DNA of 64,000 bases, taken from Canna indica. Its lineage: Eukaryota; Streptophyta; Magnoliopsida; Zingiberales; Cannaceae. Each line of letters begins with the position of its first letter. Position 1 is the stretch's first letter. Positions 36,060 to 47,939 of this stretch are shown piece after piece. Location: assembly GCA_034359265.1 (NCBI GenBank), contig CP136893.1:25242001-25306000 (forward strand), given 5' to 3'. The notes beneath the pieces are model-generated. The model saw nothing but the letters and a program-made list of their open reading frames with translations. It did no database searches and was not told the DNA's origin. Position numbers and translations under genes: made by a program.

Positions 36060-37737
36060 CTGCGGTGGAGGTGGTGGAGTCGACAGTAACTGGGTTGGGA
36101 GCGTCGATTGGGTCACAGAGGATGACAGATGGGACATCATCGGTACATGAATGCCCCAGTGAGATGCAATCTGAGCGAGGAGGGCCTACATGCTCTACTT
36201 CGTCTGTCTCAACTCATTGTTCGTCTGCCTTTGCCGCTCCATCGTCAGCCTCTGCTCCTCCATCGCCTACGTTTGTTTCTCCATCGTCAACCTCTACTGT
36301 GTAAGCTCTGACTCCAAGGTCGCTATGCGACTTTGGTCCTGCGTTCGGGATGTCGACAACCGCTCACCCACAATGGGAGGGGTCGGTGCCCCTAGTGGCC
36401 CTTACACGGCTCGTGCATGGCCACTGTTTGTAAAGCCATAAACACTATCATGCTCCCAGCCACCTGCGGCCTCGACCCATCCTCCCTTGTCAAACTCCTG
36501 TGGCGTGCCTCCGCGCTCGATCACAGTCCTCGTGTTTGTCTCCTACACGCGTTTATATTTTAAATATTACATATATATATATACTATAAATAAAAATTAC
36601 ATAAATCAAATAGACATAAATACTTACCATGATAATCGAGGCCCTGCTATCGACGTAGTCCCCCGCTCCTCATCGCCGACGGTGAGTGCGCTCAAACCCC
36701 TGCATCAGCGAGGTGCGTTCGACGGTACCATCCTCCGCCACCCGCATCTTACATTAGAAAATAAATACATTAGTATCATTATACATAATATATAATTTAA
36801 TTAAAAGTAAGGAAATTATACGTACCATACGATGCTCATGCACCGCAAAAGATATGGAGCCACCAGTGTGGCGCGCCCCTGTGTCGTCCCCCCCCGGACA
36901 TGCGGTTTCTCTACGCTATCCGGGAGACCTCCTTCCACTCAGGCGTGTCCCACCGCACAACAAGCTAGTCCCACATAGGTCCAGGAATCCACTCGGGGCT
37001 GTGTCCCCAACTCTGCCAATGTATGTGGCCCCCGATTGTCTCATCACGATCTTACGGGCCTACTAAAGGAGCTCATTGTAGCGAGCACGGGCAACATGCT
37101 CCCACACATTCTCTACAAAAGGAATTTGGTCCTCTGGCCATGGATAATGAGCCTGCGAAAAAATAAATTTATTATTACAGATCGATATTTAACATTAATA
37201 TTAATTTAATAAATATACTTACCAAGAACTCTCGCTATAGTAGATCCATATACTCACGGGGCACGTGGGACCATGTAGGCCACGCCCCGTGCATAAACTT
37301 TCATATCGTCCCCGCTATTATGTGTGGGACGTCCTCCTGCTCAAACCTGCACCAAATTTAGTACAATTATATATTATGATATATTAAATTATAAAGAAAT
37401 TTTAAGGAATAATTAATGCATCTACGTACCTTCTATCGTGCACACTAATCGATCTGTGTGACTCTCCCTCGGCTTGCGGAGGTAGAATTCTATTAGGCCC
37501 TCATGGCCTACGTCTCGATGTCGATGGGCATGGATTAGCTGAAGGGATGGTGGCTTGAGGTGGGGGGATGGTGTCCAGATCAGCTAGGGGAATGGTGGCC
37601 GAATTAGGTGGGGGGAATGGTGGCCAGATCAGGTGGGGGGATGGTGGCCGGATCAGGTGAGGGGATGGTGGCCGGAGGTGGGGGGATCATGGTCAAAGGT
37701 GAAGGGTCGATGGATACAAGGGTGGGAGGTGGTAATC
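36060..37737 (-). pseudogene. CACTA-2 TNPA-like gene, broken
   Basis: Exons by alignment to CACTA-1 and CACTA-4: last exon 36480-36060, an exon near 36740-36640, core exon 37140-36840, small exon near 37350-37240, Pro-rich first exon 37735-37470. The upstream end of the first exon continues at 40953-41017 beyond the LTR. A C-run at 36889-36895 and other indels shift the core exon, so the product is not made. It keeps about 140 bp of last exon that CACTA-1 has lost. Confidence 0.72.
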
Positions 37738-40281
37738 TGTCACACCCCAAACCCGGTATGACCAGCCAGGATACGCCACGTACCCCGAAGCCTAACCCAA
37801 CTCAAATAAAATAACAATAACTTGAACAATGGATGTTTTTTTTTCTTTTTTGAAAAGAATAGACATGACATCACGAACCAAACCAAACCAAAACTCAAAC
37901 GAACACACTAAAGAAGTTTATTAAAAAGGAGTTCAAATAAATAAATAAGACTCCGCAAATAAAAATAAAATGCGAAAACCATGACGCGAGTCAACATGAC
38001 TCAACAACTCAAAGAGACACTAAAATGACTCAGGTATCCTCCTCGATCATGACATGTCACGAGACCCGCTGCCCCTGCCACCACCAGCCGCGCTACTGCA
38101 CCTTGGTACCTTTCTGATCTAACTCAGGTGCTAAAACAACATAGTAAATGAGGGGTAAGTCCAACTAGGACTTAGTGAGTAGATCAGTCCTCAATTCACC
38201 AAATCAATCATCATGCATAAAAACACAATATAGCTGATATAAATAACGTAATAACAACGTCAGAAGAAATCAGCAATAATATATCCATAGCTCTATATAT
38301 GCATGAAATCAACATCCGTCAACAAGTATAAAATATCATTTTTTTTTAAATGACGGACAAGCATCAATAACACATCCGCTACCCTACACATATCCACAAC
38401 AATAAGTATAAGCATCCATCAATGGTTATAAACATATCCACAACAATAAAATAGGATGAATGCAACACCTCAATCATATGCATGCAATGCATCACCCCAA
38501 TCATATGCATGCTCTCCAGACCCGTCGGTCCCACATAGCCACATAGGGTAGGTAGACGGGAGGCCGTCGAACTACCACCCAGCTCAGTGTCATCTCTTTG
38601 GGACATGCCCTCCCCTCACCGGCACTAGCTCTCCCGAGCTGGCCTGTTCGGGCCTACGTTCCCCTCACCTGCTCGGGTCTTCGGACTGTCTCTTTGGGGT
38701 ATGATCTCCCATCACCAGCCAGACTTTCGGAATAAGGCCAACGCTGTCTCTTTAGGGCATACCCTCCCCTCACCAGCGAGGCTTCCAGGAAATGCAACAA
38801 GCACATCACAACACCAGACACACAAGTATATAAGTATAAATAAGATGTGCTATCAACATATAATAAAGGGTATATCAAGTGCATACCTCATCCTCCACCT
38901 CCTCCTGCTATACATCACAATCACACAATCACATACAGATATATATGTAGAAATAGCGCTCATATACCATGAATGCTCAGCATAAATAAACAATCATAAA
39001 ATAGAATTATGACACTGTAAGAAATGATGCACATGTATCATGAAAGCAATGCACAAAAGAAACTCCAACTATAATCAATGAACTGGAACATGATAAAATG
39101 ACTCGTCATAGAAATCACTGATCTAGGGTAAAATTTACCTCATTAACTACAATATCCATGAATCGTGTCAGATCGAATCATAAAAATATATAAAATATGA
39201 TTTTTCAGCCTAACACGCAAAATGAGGCGACACCTCGGCTACTGTTTTCAAAATCCGAAACTCTGATGATGAAACAAACCTCATTAATGAATCCGGAAGG
39301 TTGATTAGGTGAAAATTCATATATAACATGAATATTTTTGCTAACTTTAAAGCCTCCAAATAATTATTTATAATAATGGAAGAAATACCTTAATTTGTTT
39401 AATAAACCACTGTTACAAATAAATATAACGGTGTTACAATCAATAAACCAGTATTGAAATCTCAGCCCTTCATCTAAACATGATCACATCACAGCCTTCC
39501 ATCTAATATGATGCAATCACAGGCCTCAATTTAATATGATGCAATCTCAGCCTTACATCTAACCAGATGCAATCACCACCCTCCATCTACATGATGAAAT
39601 CATAACCTTACATTTAATCAGATGCAATCACAGCCCTCCATCTAACCAAATGCAATCACAGCTCTCCATCTACATGATGTAATCACAGCCTTATATCTAA
39701 CCAGATGCAATCACAGCCCTCCATTTAACCAGATGCAATCACAGCTCTCCATCTAACCTGATGCAATCTCCACCCTCCATCTACATGATGAAATCATAAC
39801 CTTACATCTAATCAGACGCAATCACAGCCCTCCATCTATCTAGATGCAATCATAGCTCTCCATCTACACAAGATCAAATCCTTGCCCTTCATCTCAACCA
39901 CTTCAATCCAGCCCTTCATCTCACCCAAATTAATCTCAACCCTCTGTTTTATCTCTTCACCTTCTTCTCCCCTCACCCACCGCCGCCGCCGCCCCTTCCC
40001 CAGCCACTGCCGCCGCTCATAGATGGGGTTCGGCCCAAATGGGGACCCCGCCGGGTCTCCTGTCGTCCGCCGCCTGGCGCTCGACGACGGCCCCAAGGGA
40101 GGCGGCTAGGATGGCTGCCCCAAGGGGGGGGGGGGGGGGGGGCAGCCGCGCCCGACGACGCCCACCTGGGCAGGCGATAGCCCGATTGGTAGCGCCGTCA
40201 CCGACCTGACCCACCGTCGCCTGGCAGCGGCCGCCCCTGGTGGTGGCCACGCCAGCGGCGACTGCACAAGGCAACAAGGGG

Positions 40282-40325
<44 letters not shown>

Positions 40326-40947
40326 AAAGGAAGAACCCCGATTTTTATTTCCGATTCAATACAAGAAAAATACGTCAAAAATTGACAAAAACCCCTAAAA
40401 CATAAAAATAGCGACATGAATCAAGAATTGGAGAAAAGAAGGCCTAAATCCACTCACCGAACGGAGAGAAAATGGAAGAAGAAGACATGCATGATCTTCC
40501 CCTGATCGACACCGACGGACTCTCGAAAATCCGACTCCGGCGGCTCCTCCTCCTCGATGGCACCCTCTCTCTCCTCTCTCTTTATCCTCGGATGGCGTGC
40601 GGCACCAAAACCCCTAGCCGCACACCTCAGGGTCTAATTTATAAACACCAGTTGGGTCCAAATGACCAAAATATCCCTACTCAAGCTATCCGACTTAAAT
40701 ATGCCATAACTCACCCGTTCTACCTCTAATTCGAGATCCGATTGTACCTCTAAATTCATCTCGAGATCCTCTATCATCCTAGCATACTAAATCACAGAGA
40801 TAAGATAAATAAAATTTCTCTTAATTTTTCTACATTAAATGCTTACTCGGGTCTAATCCCGAAGCTTCCCGCCAATCCGTGCTAACTAGGGTCCACGATC
40901 CCCCGCTCAAGAATAAAATTTTTATTATTAAGATTTTGGGTATTACA
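37738..40947 (-). mobile_element. 3.2-kb solo LTR of a gypsy-type element
   Basis: On the minus strand it runs TGTAATACCC to GGGGTGTGACA, the same end style as the gypsy LTRs at 1-9081. A perfect 5-bp duplication TAATC lies at 37733-37737 and 40948-40952. No primer site, polypurine tract or coding sequence is present, so LTR recombination removed the body. It contains a 28-bp minisatellite, a G-run (40127-40142), a TTA microsatellite (40285-40324) and three copies of a CTCTTTGGGG...CCCCTCACC block (38590-38775). Confidence 0.88.
39470..39900. repeat. 28-bp minisatellite in the solo LTR
   Basis: About 15 degenerate copies of a unit like ATCTAACCAGATGCAATCAC followed by AGCCCTCC, some with 1-3-bp indels. 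Confidence 0.88.
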
Positions 40948-41095
40948 TAATCGTCGAGGGTTATGCCTGCGAGGAATGCCTCCTCGGGAACTCACTTTTC
41001 AAACCATAGCTGTAAAAAATGAATATAATTAGATTATATATAATAGATTAATAGATATATTTAATAATTGAATATATACTTTACAATTACAATTA

Positions 41096-41353
41096 TTCAT
41101 CATCGTCATTATTATAATCTGTGTAATACTCTTCTTCTTGTTCTTCTGTATGAGAATATTCAAATTCTTCTTCTTCTCCCTCATCATCATTCTGTCCTTC
41201 TTCCTCAACTTCATTATCGTCGTCATCAATATATTCTACTTCCAATTGAACTAACTCTGTGTCATCATCCTCGAGTATTTGACTAACTCGCTCCACTTCG
41301 GCTGGATCCTCTTCTTGATAGAAGTCATCTGTTGGCTCATTCTCTCCCGCTAT
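41096..41353 (-). pseudogene. CACTA-2 TNPD C-terminal fragment
   Basis: Minus-strand reading gives an acidic Asp/Glu-rich tail (EYIDDDDNEVEEEGQ type) very close to CACTA-1 31122-31400 and resembling the end of the CACTA-4 transposase. The homology stops abruptly at about 41353, where copia-related sequence begins. Confidence 0.85.
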
Positions 41354-42052
41354 AGGTACGTGAACATCCATGTTGGTTTTATTTATGTATATATGTTCAA
41401 CGTATTTGAGACTCGGTATCATATGCATCAAGATTTCCATTAATTGATACCTTATTTGAGTCTAGGACATCATGACTTTGTTTATAAATATGTGTTTAGC
41501 ATATTTGAGACTCAGTATCATATGCATCAAAATTTCCATTGATGGATACCATATTTGAGTCGAGGGCATCATGACTTTGTTTATTAATATGTGTTTAGCT
41601 TATTTGAGACTCGGTGTCATATGAATCATGTTGTTCACTGATTGACACCATATTTGAGTATAGGGACATCATGGTTTTTTAGAACCATACGCTTTCTTAG
41701 TTTCTCTTATCGAAAGGTATATATAGGAGAAAAAGTATGAGGACTCACAATGAAAGTAGCATTATTGTTGTTGGATCGTTTTGAGTGCTATTTTTATGCT
41801 ACACTCCACACCAATGATAATTGTTAGCAATGTCAATGGTATTCGTGACCATGAATAAGTCCTATGTCAATAAATGACGTGATGACTGTCATGATCCGAT
41901 ATTATTGATTTGTTGATAAGAGTCATAATAATTGCATCTTGGATCATATTTTTTATTTATGATCACATTTTTATGATTAATCCGAGAGTCATTTTTTAAA
42001 TGAATATTTTCAGAAATATAGTTATGCAATTGATCTTGTCCAACTGGGAGAA
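41354..42052 (+). mobile_element. 3' internal fragment of a copia element with 120-bp tandem units
   Basis: Ends in CCAACTGGGAGAA (42040-42052), a typical copia polypurine tract, directly before TGTTAG of an LTR. Three units of about 120 bp (TATTTGAGACTCGGTATCATATG...CATCATGACTTTGTTTAT) lie at 41401-41660. No coding sequence. The 5' part of the element is absent; it may be the same element as 34722-35320, with CACTA-2 inserted between. Confidence 0.65.
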
Positions 42053-42406
42053 TGTTAGAATATTTTTATTATAATAAATATTTCTTAATTTTTAAATATT
42101 ATTTTTGTGGACTACGGTCAATTGTGATTTTTTATTTAAACTGATTAATCTTATGATCCTACTTGAGATGCACATTAGCTCATTTAGTTTGATTCATGTG
42201 ACTTGAGCTCGAAACACTTAACCGTCATTTGTGTGATTAGTCAAGTGTAGGCCCGATTGATGAAGCCCATGATAGAAGATGCTCATTTGATCAATTATAA
42301 ATAAAGGCTAGATCCCCTCTACACACATATAGAGAAACTCTAGCTCATAGTTTCTTTCCCCATCAAAAGCAAAGTCTTTTGAGAAAGTGTTGTAAAGAAA
42401 GATTTA
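42053..42406 (+). repeat. Copia 3' LTR, left part
   Basis: Starts TGTTAGAATA and contains a TATAAATAAAG promoter-like box at about 42294. The Harbinger element interrupts it at TTA. It resumes at 50016 and probably ends at ATTATTCAACA (about 50174), giving an LTR near 510 bp. Confidence 0.7.
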
Positions 42407-42579
42407 GGTGCTGTTTGGTTACCCAAAACGGGCGCGTTTTGGGTTTTGGTTTTATGTTGAAAATGAAAACGCGCTCGAAAACGCGTTTGGTTGCGTGAAA
42501 AAACAGAAAACGGGACAGTTGTTTTATCCAAAACGTGTTTTCTTCAAAACATGATTACAACATGAATTAGAAAACACTG

Positions 42580-42960
42580 ATTCGGTGTTTTCTGTGTTTT
42601 CATCAAAAAGAGAAAACGGGTGGAGTGGCAAACTTGTGATTGTCTTGAAAACAACTTATTTTCGGGTATTCGAACAAAACCCGTGTCTCCCGAGTCGCCT
42701 CTCACACAATACTCGAACCCTAGCGCAGATCCCCTCCGCGGTGACAACTTTTCGCCCCACACCGACTCCCGTTCTCGTCTGTTCTCCTCACACAATACTC
42801 GAACCCTATCTCTATACCCATCATTCTTCTTCGTTTTTCTCATCCTATGTACTCAGATATGAGGTTTCTTCACTCAAATCTCTTCGTAGGAGAGTTCCGC
42901 CATGAAAAACTTCGATCGGATCCGGCTACATTCACGAGATCGACGCCAAACTCCTGCTAG
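42580..42960 (+). promoter_or_regulatory. Harbinger leader region with likely 5' splice site
   Basis: CT-rich leader holding two copies of CTCACACAATACTCGAACCC (about 42699 and 42789). It ends in CTCCTGCTAG/GTAATC (about 42950-42966), a good splice donor, followed by T-rich intron-like sequence. Inferred to be a non-coding or short coding first exon. Confidence 0.5.
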
Positions 42961-43254
42961 GTAATCTCGAACTTGGCTTTCTTCATATCTTGACCCAATC
43001 TAGGGTTTATTCTTACGAATCTAGGGTTTAGAGTTTATCTTCATTCTTGTTTTTTTGTTGTTCTTTTTTTGTTATGTCTTGTTCTTTTTTGTTTACACAT
43101 CTATGTTTAATACAAGATCAATTGTTCTATTTGTTTCATTTTTTTATCTAACTTTCGGTTAATACAGATCTATTGTTCTGTCTTTTTTTTATAGATCTAG
43201 GGTTTATATATGTTCTAGTATTGATCGTTCTTGTTCTTTTTTTTATTGTATTGT

Positions 43255-44920
43255 TCTTTTTTGTTCTGTCCTATTCATTTTGATATATGGTGGGTTCTAT
43301 TTTGTTCATTTTGATCTATGGTAGGTTCCGTCTTGTTCATTTTGATCTATGATGGGTTTTGTCTTGTTCATTTTGGTCTATGGTGGGTTATGTCTTATTC
43401 ATTTTTTATTTATTTTGCCTTTTTTTACAGATCTATGTTTCTATTAGTATGATATTTGTTATCAGGTTATCATTTAGATCAGTTTATATTTTTTGTTAAC
43501 TATGTTTAGATCAGTTTAGTATGATGGTGGTTGTTTCATATTTTTAGATTAATATGTTGTTCTGTTCTAGTTATTAGTATGGTCTCATATGGAATTGCAA
43601 TATGTTTGTATGTTGTTCAGTTTAGTATTATATTTTTTCAGTTTCATATTCTTGAGTTTAGTATGATATTTTATTTTGAAAACTATTTTGTATGATCTCA
43701 TATGCTGTTTATGATCTCATATTTTATTCTTGAGTTTATGATCTGTCATGTTCATTTTGATATATGGTGGGTTCTATTTTGTTCATTTTGATCTATGCTA
43801 GGTTCTGTCTTGTTCATTTTGATCTATGGTAGGTTCTGTTTTGTTCATTTTTTATCTATGTTTCAGTTAATACAGATCTATTTATTCTACCTTTTTTTAC
43901 AGATCTATGTTTCTGTTAGTATGATATTTGTTGTCAGGTTATCATTTAGACTAGTTTATGTTTTTTGTTAACTATGTTTAGATCAGTTTAGTATGATGGT
44001 GGTTGTTTCATATTTTTAGATTAATATGTTGTTCTGTTCTAGTTATTAGTATGGTCTCATATGGAATTGCAACATGTTTGTATGATGTTCAGTTTAGTAT
44101 TATTTTTTCAGTTACATATTCTTGATCGAGTTTAGTATGATATTTTATTTCGAAAACTGCTTTGTATGATCTCATATGCTGTTTATGATCTCATATTTTA
44201 TTCTTGAGTTTATGATTTGTCCTGTTCATTTTGATATATGGTGGGTTTTATTTTGTTCATTTTGATCTATGCTAGGTTCTGTCTTGTTCATTTTTTATCT
44301 ATGTTTCAGTTAATACAGATCTATTTTTTATGCCTTTTTTTACAGATCTATGTTTCTATTAGTATGATATTTGTTATTAGGTTATCATTTAGATCAGTTT
44401 ATGTTTTTTGTTAACTATGTTTAGATCAGTTTAGTATGATGGTGGATGTTTCATATTTTTAGATTAATATGTTGTTCTATTCTAGTTATCAGTATGGTCT
44501 CATTTGGAATTACAACATGTTTGTATGCTGTTCAGTTTAGTATTAATTTTTTCAGTTTCATATTCTTGAGTTTAGTATGATATTTTATTTTGAAAACTGT
44601 TTTGTATTATCTCATATTTTATTCTTGAGTTTATGATTTGTCTTGTTCATTTTGATATATGGTGGGTTCTGTTTTGTTCATTTCAATCTATGCTAGGTTC
44701 TGTCTTGTTCATTTTGATCTATGGTAGGTTCTGTTTTGTTCATTTTTTATCTATGTTTCAGTTAATACAAATCTATTTATTCTGCCTTTTTTTACAGATC
44801 TATGTTTCTGTTAGTATGATATTTGTTATCAGGTTATTATTCAGATCAGTTTATGTTTTTTGTTAACTATGTTTAGATCAGTTTAGTATGATGGTGGCTG
44901 TTTCATATTTAGTTGATCTA
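43255..44920 (+). repeat. Four-copy tandem array, about 475-bp unit
   Basis: TGATATATGGTGGGTT recurs at 43281, 43758, 44232 and 44653 (spacing 477, 474, 421; the last unit is partial). Each unit includes a CTTTTTTTACAG/ATCTATG word like a 3' splice site. It lies between the leader and the Myb-like gene. Confidence 0.92.
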
Positions 44921-44927
44921 GTTGAAC

Positions 44928-45906
44928 ATGGGTGACCACCGCAAACCTAGAGAAAATGTTGCTGAGTGGGCCTAGACTGTTATTGAAGAATTTTTGAAAA
45001 TTTTGGCGAAGTACACATGGCAACGTGGTACCACCAACTATGATAAGAAAAGTTGGGAGGGGATTAGTGATAAGTTGGAGGAAAAGTTTGGGGGCAAATT
45101 TGGGTTTGATAAGTGTAGACAAAAAAAATATCGTCTTCATAGAACTTATCGATCTTTCAAAGAGCTAATTAACCATATCAGAGTAACCTGGAATCCTGAC
45201 ACAAATATTATTGAAGCTGATGAAACTGTTTGGAACCGATCTTCGGTATGTCATTTATTATTAGTAGTTTTCCTTCTTATGACGACAATGTACAAATAAA
45301 AATTTATTGGTTCACAGACTCTTGGAGATTCATTCAAAATGTTCAAAAATGGTCCACCTAAGTTTTATTACCTGATGGAATTAGCATTTGCTAATCAGTC
45401 CGCAACGGGCCACGTAGCTCGTTCCTCTTCTCAAGCACCATTGAACTCTAACGAAGAGCGTCGGGTTGAGAATGAGTTTAGAGATATAGGTCGAGGGAAA
45501 CGACCATTGAGAGCACATGAGAATTATCAGGGGACAGATTCAAGTGATGGTCCAGAACCCCTTTTGCGTAGGCCTTCCATCGGGGTCATGTAGTGGTCGA
45601 TCGAGGAAAAGAGGTAATTCATCTCAATATTCGGCCCAAGCGTTATTTGCTGCAACTGCACTAATAGATAAGTTGGGTGGAATCGTAGTTAAGGAAACAA
45701 GTGCCACTGGTTCTCCTCAAGTAGTGCTTGAGTCACTTGCATCGTGTGTTTCAATGCTGCAGAGTTTTGGCCTAGATACTCATGTTAACAACCATGTTAT
45801 AAACTTTTTAATAAAAAATCCTAATGCTTGCATTTTCTTTGCAGCTTTAGACGATGAAGGTGTTATAGCGTGGTGCATGGGAATATATAGCACCAATTTT
45901 ATATAA
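44928..45906 (+). pseudogene. Harbinger Myb/SANT-like DNA-binding protein, broken
   Basis: This is the second protein of PIF/Harbinger elements, which binds the ends and brings in the transposase. ATG at 44928 (MGDHRKPRENVAEW). Exon 1 ends at 45245 before GTATGT; exon 2 starts at 45318 after TTCACAG. The Myb_DNA-bind_3-like domain is visible: NYDKKSWEGISDKLEEKFG, QKKYRLHRTYRSFKELI, then TWNPDTNII. A basic GRGKRPLR stretch could be a nuclear signal. A TAG replaces a codon at 44973-44975, and a frameshift near 45590 moves the C-terminal part (SQYSAQALFAAT to the stop at 45906) into another frame. Confidence 0.85.
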
Positions 45907-46144
45907 ATATTTTCATGTTAAATGCTCCTAATGTGGGGCTGTACTAAATGCTCCTAATTTGGGGTTGTACTAAATGCTCAACTATGTGGGGCTGTACTTA
46001 AACTTGTTTGCTTTGAGTAGGTTGCTACTGTTTGCTATTTAATGTTTGATTTAGGACTATTTTCTATTTACTGTTCCTTCTATGCTATTTATAACTTGTT
46101 ATTTGCTATTTCAGTTTGCTATTTCAGTTTACTTTAAATTCAGA

Positions 46145-47456
46145 ATGAGTTCTAATGATGATAACGATGGGGTGAGAGATGCACTTATTAGAGCTGGGAT
46201 AATTCTTGCGGGTGCGATTATACTTGATGAACTTTTTGAAGTCGCTCAATCACCACCAAGACCTGTACGCACATCAATACTATCGGGTGCAGAATATGCT
46301 CAAGAGTTGATGAACTCTCGCATCTGTTGCTATGAAAATTTGCGAATGGAGCCTGACTTATTTAGAAGGCTATGCCAACAGCTTAGAGGGGTTGGGTTGG
46401 AAAATCAAAGAATATCAGTTGAAGAAGGGGTAGCTATGTTCTTATTCACTATTTGCCACAATCAACGTGTGCGAATTGTGGCGGAACGCTACAAGCACTC
46501 AACTGAAATTGTGCACACATGATTTAAGAAAGTTCTATGTGCGGTTTTGAGTCTAGCCCCTCAACTAATACAGCCACGAGAACCCCGTAAAGTCCAACCT
46601 GAGATACAAGAGAATCCTCGCTGGTTTCCTTATTTTAAGGTATGAACTTATTTGGGTTTCCTTACTAATAAAATATTTCTTAGAATTGCATCGGGGCTAT
46701 TGATGGATATCATATTCCGGCATGTGTCCCCACTGATAAACAAGTTTTATATCGTGGTCGGAAAGGTACAACCACGCAAAACATGATGGCAACATGTGCA
46801 CATAACATGATGTTTACACATGTTAAGGCCGGTTCGGAGGGGACGGCAAATGACTCTCGAATTTTTTCCTATACAATATACTCAGTCAATTCAGACTTTC
46901 CCATGCCAAATGAAGGTATCATAGTTGATAAAGTGTATATCTTGCTTAATGTATAGCAATTTAAACTAATAATAGCATGTCTTATTTATGTAGATGAATT
47001 TTATGTTGTCGATGCGGGATATCCCAACGTAAGGGGGGTTTTTAGCCCCTTATAGGGGTGAACGATACCATCGTTCGGATTTCCGTGGTCAGGGAGGGCC
47101 GTCTACCAAAAGAGAATTTTTTAACTAAAGGCATTCGTCTGTTCGAAATGTGATTGAACGATGCTTTGGTTTGCTTAAGGCACGATTCCCCATTTTAAAG
47201 CAAATGCCCAATTATAAACTAGCAAGGCAAAGTAATATGACAATAGCATGTTGTGTCATACACAACTTCATCATCAAGTATCAGAATTCAGATTCCTTGA
47301 TAGATGAATGGAGCACCGCTGAATTGAATTTCGATGAAGATCAAGACCCTTCTTCATCATCTTCATAACAATATGGCGGTGAATCATCTTAAAATGTGAT
47401 GCATGCGATTCGGGAAGAGATCGTTAATCAATTTTGGGCCAATAGACATAGACATT
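46145..47456 (+). pseudogene. PIF/Harbinger DDE transposase, broken
   Basis: ATG at 46145 (MSSNDDNDGVRDALI). Exon 1 reads through LRMEPDLFRRLCQQLR and the VEEGVAMFLFTICHNQR helix block to YFK before GTATGA (about 46639); an intron ends at TTCTTAG (about 46683). The DDE_Tnp_4 catalytic blocks follow: first Asp in CIGAIDGYHIP, HVKAGSEGTANDSRIF, second Asp in YVVDAGYPN after a second intron (about 46914-46993), and Glu in NVIERCFGLLKARFP (about 47146). All three catalytic residues remain. TGA at 46520, one extra G at about 47030-47040, and TAA at 47125 inactivate it. Two late TAAs lie in the C-terminal tail before the final stop near 47456. Confidence 0.92.
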
Positions 47457-47583
47457 GAATTAGAATAGGGCATGTAACTAACTTATATATTAGTAACATT
47501 AATTTGCTCTTAAGATTGTGTAACCTGACTTGTTTTTGTGTAATATATATTCTAATGCAAAATATCGATTTTGTTAAATTAGA

Positions 47584-47936
47584 ATGGCAGCTTCAAGTTC
47601 AATAAATACTAATGGAAAATATATCAAATATGCAAATAAAATTAAGATCGATGTACGTGCGGCAACCGAGCTAGTGTAAGGATCAGTGAATCAAAAGATA
47701 ATCCGGGTCGATTATATGCAGTGTGTCAGAACACTGTTGGATGTGGGTTTTTTCGCTAGTTTACACCCATCGCACCTATAGAAGAAGAAGAAGAAGAAGT
47801 CAACCGTAATAGTGGCCTAGATTATTTAAGAAGAGACCTAAATATGTTGGTGGCCAAAGTAAACAAACTTCAAGCTTTGGTCACCAAGGGGATAGTCCTA
47901 GTAGTTGTCATTATGGTAGTTTTTATGTATAAATAG
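47584..47936 (+). pseudogene. GRF-type zinc-finger protein with C-terminal membrane segment
   Basis: A third gene in the Harbinger element. From ATG 47584 (MAASSSINTNGKYIKYANK) the frame shifts by one near 47645 into a GRF zinc finger: CTCGNRASVRIS, then NPGRLYAVCQ and the CGFF block. This fits the plant GRF pattern (CxCG, NPGR, C, CGFF, W), except that the final Trp codon is TAG (about 47757). After it, still in frame, come a Glu run, a helical LDYLRRDLNMLVAKVNKL segment and a hydrophobic end GIVLVVVIMVVFMYK at the stop 47934-47936. Small GRF proteins with such an end are common in plants (At4g04775-like); their role is poorly known. Confidence 0.72.
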
Positions 47937-47939
47937 ATC

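Larger units (their letters stand above)
35321..41353 (-). mobile_element. CACTA transposon CACTA-2, truncated
   Basis: Left end CACTACTGGAATAG, then subterminal repeats and gene order matching CACTA-1. The alignment stops at 41353, inside the acidic C-terminal part of the transposase; the rest, including the other terminus, is missing. A 3.2-kb solo LTR splits it at 37738-40947. It cannot move. Confidence 0.9.
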
